Source: Sphingobacterium sp. CZ-2 (GTDB taxonomy: Bacteria; Bacteroidota; Bacteroidia; Sphingobacteriales; Sphingobacteriaceae). Taken from it: a stretch of DNA of 64,000 bases. Each line of letters begins with the position of its first letter. Position 1 is the first letter of the stretch. The position numbers and the translations under genes are program-made. The stretch is taken from the NCBI RefSeq assembly GCF_004526235.1, contig NZ_CP038159.1, forward strand, positions 2,356,001 to 2,420,000. Direction: 5' to 3'. Below, one piece after another: positions 1-6,673 of this stretch. The notes beneath the pieces are model-generated. The model saw only the letters and a program-made list of their open reading frames with translations. It did no database searches and was not told where the DNA came from.

Positions 1-676
1 TCTTCCTTATTATGTATCTCTAAAATAATGGTGTGTAAAGAATGCTGCATAGCCCATAATTTTTGTGATCAATAGCGAATTTCAAAATTCAGTTTATCCC
101 TAATTAATACACAAACATCATTATATTAAGTGATACCTTTACCCAAGTTCACCCCACCTGTGGGAAGATTTTTGTCATAAATCTCACCCAACTGTGGAGA
201 TTATTTTATAAATATTCAGTATGAAATGACTTTGAAAAGCCCCTTTAGTAAACGCAAATTTAACGGATATAAAGAGACTTTAAGTCTGATTGCTTTATTA
301 TATAACTTTGAACCTTGTTAATCTTTTTATTTGAAAAAATGAGCCAGAAAAATCGCTTTAGTGATTTTGAGGTTTAAATCAAAAATCACCAAATTGTATT
401 GCTCAATCAAATTAAATGATTAAATTTGCAACATTGAATCACAAATTATATGTGAGTTAAACGGTGAGTAGTTCTTTTTAAAGAAAGTCAACATATTGAC
501 ATATAGATATTTGAGTGTGCGCAGATTCGTCCTGCCACCCCGACAAAAGCCACTGATATTCAGTGGCTTTTTCTATTTTCGGACATATTTCGGACAAAAA
601 TCACTTATTTTTCAACTTAATATTAAGATAGGTAAGTCTAGATTAGGGTAGTCTCATATAGTGTTTATCTTAGAAA
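1..676. other. Gene-poor AT-rich flank of the accessory region
   Basis: No reading frame of convincing length or composition lies here. Two similar short stretches with the pattern TCACCC-ACCTGTGG-GATT occur near 149-175 and 182-205. Around 520-544 the sequence GCAGATTCGTCCTGCCACC resembles the T-arm and acceptor end of a tRNA, but about two loop bases are missing and no tRNA body precedes it. It may be a worn attachment-site remnant at the island edge. A strong hairpin follows and is listed separately. Confidence 0.5.
545..577. terminator. Strong rho-independent hairpin, probably bidirectional
   Basis: A perfect 12-bp stem (545-556 with 560-571) around a TAT loop contains GCCACTGA and TCAGTGGC. 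It has A residues on one side and a T run on the other, so it can work on either strand. On the minus strand it lies about 100 bp beyond the stop codon of the tyrosine recombinase and could end its transcript. Confidence 0.75.
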
Positions 677-1516
677 TTATAAAAAATCTAGTGGGCTTGG
701 GGTCTTTTTCTTATCAATATCTGTGATATGTGTGTAGATCATGGTAGTCTTGATATTCTCATGACCTAGTAATTCCTGAACAATTCGAATATCAATACCG
801 GACTGAATTAAATGTGTAGCATACGAATGTCGTAAAGTATGGACTGTACCTTCGGTTTTGATTTTAGCCATTGATAATGATTTTTTTAAAATAAGCTGAA
901 CACTTCTTTCACTATATCGATTTCCTCTTTCTCCTTCAAAAAGATAGTCGCTAGGTTTATAAATTAGATAATATTCGCGTAAAATATCTAGCAACTTATC
1001 AGGTAATGAAACAATTCGGTCTTTGTTTCCTTTGCTTTGGTTGATACGTATCATCTTATCAGATGATCGGATATCTTTTATTTTGAGGTTTAGTAACTCA
1101 CTAAGGCGTAGTCCGCAGCTATATATAGTTGTTAATATGGCCTTATGTTTAATGTTTTCCGTATTATCTAATAGTATTCTGATCTCTTCTTTGGAAAAGA
1201 ATTTTGGCAGTTTGTTTAAATGTCTTTTAGGGTATAAGTAATCAAGTTTAATTTTTTCATTCAGTATCAATTCATAAATTTTCTTAATAGCTCCAACTAA
1301 ACCTTTTTGATAGGAAATACTGATTTTTTCTTTTTGAACTTTTTCATTTATAAAGGATTCTATAATAGTAATTGGTATAGATTCTAAAGAGGGATAATTA
1401 TCAACATATTTGAGAAATAAACGGGCATAATCTTTATATGCTTTAACTGTATTGTTAGCATATCTTTGCGTAGTCAGCTTTTTTTCAAATGTTTTCAGTA
1501 TAGTTTCGTTATCCAT
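677..1516 (-). CDS. Tyrosine recombinase, integron-integrase/Xer-like
   Basis: A 279-residue site-specific recombinase. The N-terminal third is a SAM-like core-binding domain. The catalytic domain shows R137 (CGLRLSEL), K162 (SKGNKDR), H226 and R229 (HTLRHSYATH), H252 (LLGHENI) and the nucleophile Y261 (TTMIYTH). The C-terminus TPSPLDFL resembles the SPLD tail of integron integrases, but the stretch between K162 and H226 is short, so the extra helix that marks classical IntI proteins seems absent. It is transcribed away from a TIR-gene cassette and an attI-like leader, the layout of an integron platform. It could instead be an ordinary XerC/D-like island integrase. The family call is firm; the integron role is inferred. 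Confidence 0.85.
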   Translation of the reverse strand: MDNETILKTFEKKLTTQRYANNTVKAYKDYARLFLKYVDNYPSLESIPITIIESFINEKVQKEKISISYQKGLVGAIKKIYELILNEKIKLDYLYPKRHLNKLPKFFSKEEIRILLDNTENIKHKAILTTIYSCGLRLSELLNLKIKDIRSSDKMIRINQSKGNKDRIVSLPDKLLDILREYYLIYKPSDYLFEGERGNRYSERSVQLILKKSLSMAKIKTEGTVHTLRHSYATHLIQSGIDIRIVQELLGHENIKTTMIYTHITDIDKKKTPSPLDFL

Positions 1517-1616
1517 ATAGAGATAACGATTTATTCATATCAATTGTTTCGCTTTACGGTATTTAATGTTGTGTCAATGTGTTAAAATATAGTCTGTTAT
1601 ATCGTCTTTGGGTCTG

Positions 1617-1689
1617 TAAGGCGAAGTGCGTCTATAGAGGCGGATTGGCGAAATTTTTGTATATTAGCTTCGCTAAAGAATATGTTAAC
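1617..1689 (+). other. attI-like leader site before the first cassette
   Basis: CGGATTGGCGAAAT (1641-1654) matches 13 of 14 bases of the 5' arm of the complete attC-like site (8616-8629). TTGGCGAA (1645-1652) can pair with TTCGCTAA (1669-1676) with one wobble. GGCGAAGTGCG (1620-1630) is the exact reverse complement of 6625-6635 in the other attC-like site. The segment ends at G-TT (1684-1686), the proposed crossover at the start of cassette 1. It lies between the recombinase start and the first cassette gene, where an attI site belongs. The role is inferred from position and similarity. Confidence 0.5.
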
Positions 1690-2102
1690 TGCAATATTAA
1701 AAAAACTTACGGATAAAAATGTTTGATAAAGTATTTATAAGCTATGCTAAAGAAGATTATGTATTTGCTGAAAAATTATATGATTTTTTAGCAGAGAATA
1801 ATTTTAAACCTTGGCTAGATAAAAAAAATTTACTTCCTGGTCAAGAATGGGATTTTGAAATTAAAAAAGGTTTACGAGATGCCAATTACGTAATTTTATT
1901 ATTATCAGACAACTCTGTACAAAAAAGAGGTTATGTACAAAGAGAGTTTAAAATTGCATTAAAGTATTATGAAGAAAAATTGGAAGATGATATTTATTTA
2001 ATACCAATTAAAATAAACAAATGTGATGTTCCTGACCTATTGTAACCCTCCCGAAAATTCGGACTGTCTGAAACGCGAAAATTCGTAACTTAGAACAGTA
2101 CA

Positions 2103-2369
2103 ATGAAAAAGACAAGAATCAGCGAGAGCCAGATTGTTTCTGCGATCAAGCAACATGAATCGGGTAAAAGCACTTCGGACATCTGCAGGGAGTTGGGTGT
2201 CCACCAAGCAACCTTTTACACTTGGAAGAAGAAGTATTCCGGGATGGACAGCCAAGAGCTGCGCCGTATGAAGGAACTGGAGGAAGAGAACCGCCGTCTC
2301 AAGCAGATGTATGCGGACCTCGCCCTGGACCACAAGATCCTCAAGGACGTACTATCAAAAAAGTTCTAA
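2103..2369 (+). CDS. IS3-family transposase OrfA (helix-turn-helix)
   Basis: An 88-residue OrfA. A helix-turn-helix (SESQIVSAIKQHESG...ICRELGVHQATFYTWKKKY, about residues 6-45) is followed by a leucine-zipper-like helix (LRRMKELEEENRRLKQMYADL). OrfA binds the element ends and regulates transposition. Near its end a slippery A6G heptamer (2357-2363) allows a -1 shift into OrfB, giving the OrfAB fusion that is normally the active transposase in this family. Confidence 0.93.
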   Translation: MKKTRISESQIVSAIKQHESGKSTSDICRELGVHQATFYTWKKKYSGMDSQELRRMKELEEENRRLKQMYADLALDHKILKDVLSKKF

Positions 2370-3193
2370 GGCCCTGCCAGCGCAAGGATATGGCTGCTTA
2401 TGTTATTTCTATGCACCAGATCAGCATCAGCAGGGCCTGCAAGGTTGTCAACCTGCCGAAGTCGATGTATTATTACAGGAACAGGAAGGACGACAGCGAA
2501 ACGATAGCGAAGCTCCGAGAGCTGGCCGATCGGTATCCAACCGAAGGACAGGACCTTTACTATTCACGTATTCGACATGAGGGACTGAAGTGGAACTACA
2601 AACGAATCCGCAGGGTGTATCAACTCTTGGGGATGAACCGTCGCAGAAAGACCAGGAGACGACTTCCAGCCCGGGTAAAGCAACCGTTATCGATTCCAGA
2701 AAGGCCGCTTAAAACATGGTCTCTGGACTTTATGAGCGACGTACTGACCAATAAGCGCAAGTTCAGGACCCTGAACATCATTGATGACTTTAACAGGCGG
2801 GCCATCGCTATTGAAGTTGCGCACAGTATGCCAGCAAACAACGTAACCTATCTATTGGATCGCATCATAAAAGAGCAGGGAAAACCTTCACGTTTCCGTA
2901 CGGATAACGGCCCTGAATTTATCAGTAGGGAATTTCGAGATTGGTGTGCTGGCAAAGAAATAGAGATACAGTACATTCAACCAGGCAGGCCGATGCAAAA
3001 CGGTTACATTGAACGTTTCAACCGCACATTTCGGGAAAGTATCCTGGATGCCTACCTCTTTGAAGATACACAGCAAGTACAGATACTTGCAGAAGAATGG
3101 ATTCAGGATTACAACTACAAAAGACCACATGAGTCATTGGGAGGAAAGACACCAATGGAATACGATGCCCTGCCGGCGGCATGTTATCAATAG
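2360..3193 (+). CDS. IS3-family transposase OrfB (DDE integrase core), made by -1 frameshift
   Basis: The reading frame is open from 2222. The product is expected as an OrfAB fusion after slippage on A6G at 2357-2363; an internal ATG at 2390 could give OrfB alone. The rve-type catalytic core shows the DDE triad: D in TWSLDFMSD, D in RFRTDNGPEF and E in NGYIERFNRTFRES. A helix-turn-helix-like segment (CKVVNLPKSMYYY) precedes it. No internal stop or damage is visible, so the element is probably competent. A stop follows at 3191-3193, about 90 bp before the right inverted repeat. Confidence 0.92.
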   Translation, partial: KVLRPCQRKDMAAYVISMHQISISRACKVVNLPKSMYYYRNRKDDSETIAKLRELADRYPTEGQDLYYSRIRHEGLKWNYKRIRRVYQLLGMNRRRKTRRRLPARVKQPLSIPERPLKTWSLDFMSDVLTNKRKFRTLNIIDDFNRRAIAIEVAHSMPANNVTYLLDRIIKEQGKPSRFRTDNGPEFISREFRDWCAGKEIEIQYIQPGRPMQNGYIERFNRTFRESILDAYLFEDTQQVQILAEEWIQDYNYKRPHESLGGKTPMEYDALPAACYQ

Positions 3194-4156
3194 GTCAACT
3201 TTAAAAAAGATTGACCTATTGATAACAACTATTTTTAAATTTGAAAACTCGCCTGGATGCCAGTCCGAAAATAGGGAGGGTTACACTATTATCTAGTTTC
3301 CAATGGATTGAATTTGAAAACAATTCTTTTGATTCTATTCTTCAAGCACTTACTATTCAACAAAATAAGTATTTAGATTACCAACAAAAACAAGTTAATA
3401 AACATCGTACGTTCGAAACGAAAGAGGTTTCAGATGAATTTTTATATAAAAAAAAAGTCTAAGTATAAATATTGAGAGTAGTTACTTTCAATTTGTTGAT
3501 AATGAAAACCAATCACTTAGTGAAATAAATAAATTAGTTGCAGGCAAAGCTTCAGAAGGAATCTTACTTGGTCGTTCCTTTATTTTTGATAATGATATTA
3601 GCCATTTTTTAGAAAGTGACGAAGGCGGTGAAATGTATAATTGGTATTATTCTAATCATTTTTCAATTCATTTTCTAAATACATCAATATTAAGTTTTAT
3701 TGAAAATGTATATTCATATACTGGTGGAGCACACGGTAATGCAGGTGTAATTGGTCATAATTATTTTTTATCACCTTCATATCAACTAAACATTGAAAAC
3801 TTGTTTGAATTTGATGATACCGAAATTGTATTGCAATTTATATCAGATTTTTGTTATGAAGAATTGAGAAAAATTTACAATGAAGGTTTAGAAATTTCCG
3901 AAGAAGAAATTAAACTGCAAGATAAATCTATATTTTGGGAAGGTAGTTTAGACTTAAAATGGGAAAATTTTAATAATGTTATTATGTCGCGCGATAGCTT
4001 AAGTATTATATTCAATCAATATCAAGTATCTTCTTACGCATTTGGTATTCAAATAATAGATATTCCTTTAAATAACCTTTTAAAGTTGAAAATTAATACC
4101 TCAAAATTGGAACGATTAATTGAAATAATGAAATAAATACTGCAGTTAATAACTAA

Positions 4157-4191
4157 GCTTTCGTCTTGCCCGTAGGGCTCGAGATGAAAGC
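4157..4191. repeat. Terminal hairpin of the IS91-family element (transposase 3' side)
   Basis: GCTTTCGTCT (4157-4166) pairs with AGATGAAAGC (4182-4191) with one wobble. Inside it GCCC (4168-4171) pairs with GGGC (4175-4178) around GTA. GTTGAAC follows at 4194. The hairpin lies downstream of the transposase stop, where IS91 elements keep their origin (ori) end. Confidence 0.6.
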
Positions 4192-4369
4192 CCGTTGAAC
4201 GGAACCGGTTACTGGATACCTATCTTTATGGAGTTTTCATTTTTAGGTTAGAAGATATTTAAGCAGGTGGAGGCCTGCTTTTTTGTTTTTTATGGTTTTA
4301 ACTATTAGTAATCAGTTCATTATACTGATTACCATCACTTCTGAACACAAGTTCCCTTACCCATAAAAG

Positions 4370-5467
4370 CTAATTTACAGGGACAAGTTTATGGTCAAGA
4401 AGGTAATCTTTTGGTGGACCTCTCTTTCCAAAAATCAATATCGTAACCAAGTTTCCTTCATGACAACAGCGACATTTAAGATTTTGCATTTTGGCTGCTT
4501 TTTCGGGTCTAGTAATTTTTAACGTATCTTGTAATTGCTGAAGCTTACCTCGTTTCCAGCGGCTACTTAAAATACCGTAATGACGAATACGAACAAATCT
4601 GCGCGGCAAAATGTGCAAGCTAAATCGTCGGGCAAATTCTTCATGTTTCAACTTCAGTTCCTTGGTTTTACTTCCATCTTTATAGTCTTTGTAGTTAATC
4701 GTAACTTCTTGATGGCTTACGCTTTTTATCCGATGATTACTGATAGCTACCTTATGTGTATACCGTCCTAAGTATTCTATCACTTGCTTGGGGCCACCAA
4801 ATGGTCGTTTAGCATACACTACCCAATTCTTTTCAAACAAACTCTGGTTAATAGCAGAGTTGGTGAGTTTCTCTTTACGCAATAACGCCACATATTTAGC
4901 CCGAAAGACTTTACTCAATGCTAGCACTGAAAACATATATTTATCAGCTTTAATTTTACCTCTCCACTTCCCATTTTCATCGATACCTCCACCTGGAACA
5001 ATACAGTGCAAATGCGGATGTAAACTCAGATTTTGTCCCCAAGTGTGCAGAATGGAAATCATACCCGATTGTAATCCTTTGGTTTTACCAAACTGTGATA
5101 AGGTAGACCAAGTGGTTTCAAACAACAGGCGGTAAATGATATGCGGATGTGAGATGGCCAAACCATTAAGCGTATCGGGCAAAGTGAAAACCAAATGATA
5201 GTACGAACAAGGCAATAAATCTTGCTCTCGAGCTTGAATCCATTCTTCACGTTTATGACCTTGACATTTCGGACAATGACGATTTCGACAACTGTTGTAA
5301 CTAATACTTATGTTCCCACAAGAATCACATGCATCAACATGACCTCCCAAAGCGGCTGTTCTACATAATGTTAAAGCTCTTAGTGTTTTCTCTTGGTGAA
5401 CCGTAAAGTTTTGATGGGATAAATCTACTTTTCCTAGCACATCGGCTACTTCCCAGTGCGGCTGCAT
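4370..5467 (-). CDS. IS91-family HUH (rolling-circle) transposase
   Basis: A 365-residue transposase. An N-terminal zinc finger (C47, C50, C60, C65, C68 in DACDSCGN and SCRNRHCPKCQGH) precedes the HUH nuclease motif HPHLHC (H150, H152, H154). The catalytic tyrosine region is EYLGRYTHK (Y232 or Y236). IS91 enzymes nick one strand and transpose by a rolling-circle route. The start codon lies inside the end of the upstream recombinase frame (22-bp overlap), so the two are translated together. Length and motifs suggest an intact enzyme. Confidence 0.93.
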   Translation of the reverse strand: MQPHWEVADVLGKVDLSHQNFTVHQEKTLRALTLCRTAALGGHVDACDSCGNISISYNSCRNRHCPKCQGHKREEWIQAREQDLLPCSYYHLVFTLPDTLNGLAISHPHIIYRLLFETTWSTLSQFGKTKGLQSGMISILHTWGQNLSLHPHLHCIVPGGGIDENGKWRGKIKADKYMFSVLALSKVFRAKYVALLRKEKLTNSAINQSLFEKNWVVYAKRPFGGPKQVIEYLGRYTHKVAISNHRIKSVSHQEVTINYKDYKDGSKTKELKLKHEEFARRFSLHILPRRFVRIRHYGILSSRWKRGKLQQLQDTLKITRPEKAAKMQNLKCRCCHEGNLVTILIFGKRGPPKDYLLDHKLVPVN

Positions 5468-6306
5468 AAAGAAAAAACGATATCAAGAGGACTATGGACT
5501 TTTTGTTGGGCTAACTGACAAACATGAAGGTATTCCATCGTACTCTCCACCCGTTCATGCCCCAGAAGCTTTTGAACTTGTAGAATATTCACACCATCTT
5601 CTAACAAATGCGTAGCATAGCTGTGCCGTAGCGTATGGGTATGTACCTCCTTGAGGATGCCGGCCTTTTTACAAACGGTTTTGACAACCCATTGAACGCC
5701 ACGCTGGCTATAACGCGAATCAAAACCTTTGCCTTCTTTGCTATTGCCTGTGAATAAAAAGGTAGTAGGATGTTCTGCTGAAATATAACTTTTTAACCCT
5801 CTAATAAGGTGCTCAGAAAGTGGAACATAGCGGTCTTTTTTGCCTTTACTTTGAACAATATGAAGGAGCTTACGATCAAAATCAAGATGTTTTAAGGCTA
5901 GATTACGTACTTCCATACAACGCAGACCACAGCCATAAATTAATCCAATCAATAAACGATGTTTAAGTAAATCCGCTTGTTGAAGCATACGCCAAATCTC
6001 TTCCCGACTCAAGATAACAGGAAGCTTTTTCTCTTTGGAAATAGACGGGAGATGAAGATGGTCGTACGGAAGATTTTCGGTTTTTAATAGAAATCGAAGA
6101 CCATAGACAGTGTGCTTAAAATACGTTTGAGATGGACTTTTGCTTCTTTGCTGCAAGTGATAAAGGTAGTCTTGAACTTGTTCAGCATCTATCTCAGTGG
6201 GAAGACATCCAAAATGTAATGCCATCGCAGCCACATGACGGCTATAGCATTCGAAGGTACGTTTACTACGGCCTAAGACTGAAATATTACGCTCAAATCG
6301 TTGCAA
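5446..6306 (-). CDS. Tyrosine recombinase carried by the IS91-family element
   Basis: A 286-residue recombinase with a SAM-like N-terminal domain. Catalytic residues are R129 (CGLRCMEV), K154 (SKGKKDR), H224 and R227 (HTLRHSYATH), H250 (LLGHERV) and Y259 (TMEYLH). Like the recombinase at the left of the array it ends with a SPLD motif (HSPLDIV). It is translationally coupled to the HUH transposase. Such pairs occur in IS91-like elements of Bacteroidota as far as I recall; the job of the recombinase in transposition is not known to me. Confidence 0.9.
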   Translation of the reverse strand: MQRFERNISVLGRSKRTFECYSRHVAAMALHFGCLPTEIDAEQVQDYLYHLQQRSKSPSQTYFKHTVYGLRFLLKTENLPYDHLHLPSISKEKKLPVILSREEIWRMLQQADLLKHRLLIGLIYGCGLRCMEVRNLALKHLDFDRKLLHIVQSKGKKDRYVPLSEHLIRGLKSYISAEHPTTFLFTGNSKEGKGFDSRYSQRGVQWVVKTVCKKAGILKEVHTHTLRHSYATHLLEDGVNILQVQKLLGHERVESTMEYLHVCQLAQQKVHSPLDIVFSLCSRTGK

Positions 6307-6466
6307 CAGTGATTCGAATCCTGTAACTTCACGACAGGCGCGATGGAGAAATTTATTGTACCGTAAATCCTCCGGTTCTTTTTTTTGTTACCATAATAGT
6401 ATATTTAATTCACCTATAAAGCTATGATTTATAGACGATAGAAAGGCTACCGGAGGTTTAGTTCAA
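6307..6466. other. Right end of the IS91-family element
   Basis: This stretch upstream of the recombinase carries an inverted repeat: AATCCTCCGGT (6365-6375) against ACCGGAGGTTT (6449-6459), with one wobble in the stem. It is likely the terminal (ter) end of the element and should also hold the promoter of the recombinase-transposase operon. No coding sequence is seen. Confidence 0.5.
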
Positions 6467-6657
6467 CATCGGCTTGGCAAAATGCGGGATTAAGTGCAAA
6501 ATTGAACTTCTCGCCTTTTCATCCGCCAAAAGCTGTTTGCTTTTGTTTTTTTATTAAATTTACCAAAAGGCTCACAGCTTTGGCTACGTATTGGTCCGAA
6601 TTGAACTTTCGCTCAATTCAAGCCCGCACTTCGCCAAGCCGCGGCTCGTTATAGGGC
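6461..6657 (+). other. attC-like recombination site 1 (end of the TIR cassette, left edge displaced by IS91)
   Basis: The outer arm CGGCTTGGCAAAATGCGGG (6470-6488) pairs with 6623-6641 at 17 of 19 positions. An inner pair AAAGCTGT/ACAGCTTT and further imperfect pairing complete a long hairpin. The site ends at G-TT (6648-6650), followed by ATAGGGC. The proper left repeat of this site lies at 4136-4149, on the other side of the IS91-family element, where AATACTGCAGTTAA matches the start of the TIR cassette. The layout, with outer 7-10 bp repeats, a long imperfect stem and a crossover at G-TT, is that of integron attC sites. Confidence 0.72.
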
Positions 6658-6673
6658 ATTTTAAAGGACGACA

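Larger units (their letters stand above)
2041..3285 (+). mobile_element. IS3-family insertion sequence (IS407-like), 1245 bp
   Basis: The ends are imperfect inverted repeats, TGTAACCCTCCC at the left and GGGAGGGTTACA at the right, with CGGACTG/CAGTCCG further in. The target duplication is CTAT (2037-2040 and 3286-3289). The 4-bp duplication and the OrfA/OrfB layout fit the IS407 group. Its base composition is clearly richer in G+C than the surrounding TIR gene. The insertion is recent enough that both ends, both frames and the duplication are intact. Confidence 0.92.
1719..4136 (+). pseudogene. TIR-domain / DUF3298 (RsiV-like) fusion protein, broken by IS3 insertion and frameshift
   Basis: The intact N-terminal part (1719-2040) is a TIR domain: FISYAKEDYVFAEKL, then GQEW, the strand VILLLS and VQREFKIAL, where E76 sits at the usual NADase glutamate position. 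An IS3 element interrupts codon 108. Removing it with one CTAT copy restores the frame as DLLSSFQWIEFEN. The frame then breaks at nine A (3450-3458). One base shifted, it continues to the stop at 4134-4136 and contains YTGGAHGN (about 3718-3741) and a C-terminal FNQYQVSSYAFG stretch typical of DUF3298, the domain of RsiV anti-sigma factors. The ancestral protein would be about 390 residues. TIR proteins often act as NAD-consuming immune effectors; that role here is inferred. It is cassette 1 of the array. Confidence 0.8.
4150..6466 (-). mobile_element. IS91-family element with accompanying tyrosine recombinase
   Basis: The element contains an HUH transposase and an upstream overlapping tyrosine recombinase. 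Each end has a hairpin, at 4157-4191 and at 6364-6459. The borders are inferred: removing 4150-6466 rejoins TGCAGTTAA (4141-4149) to CATCGGCTTGGC (6467 on), which restores both the cassette-end inverted repeat and the attC-like stem. The exact edge is uncertain by about three bases because AAC occurs at both sides. IS91 elements insert without target duplication, which fits the absence of a direct repeat. GTTGAAC (4194-4200) and GTTCAAC (6461-6467) lie near the two ends. Confidence 0.75.

Noticed and set aside
145..210. Iteron-type replication origin
   Set aside because: Only two imperfect copies are seen and no replication gene lies nearby.
485..545. Complete tRNA gene
   Set aside because: Only a T-arm-like piece is present; there is no D-arm, anticodon arm or 5' acceptor partner upstream.
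2037..2333. Minus-strand frame over the IS3 left end
   Set aside because: It is the mirror of OrfA, with no family resemblance; OrfA and OrfB explain the segment.
4157..4196. A short independent attC site ending at GTTGAAC
   Set aside because: The hairpin can be read that way, and GTTGAAC (4194) is complementary to GTTCAAC (6461). However, the longer match between 1685-1698 and 4136-4149 and the rejoined arm explain the layout better, with this hairpin as the end of the IS91-family element.
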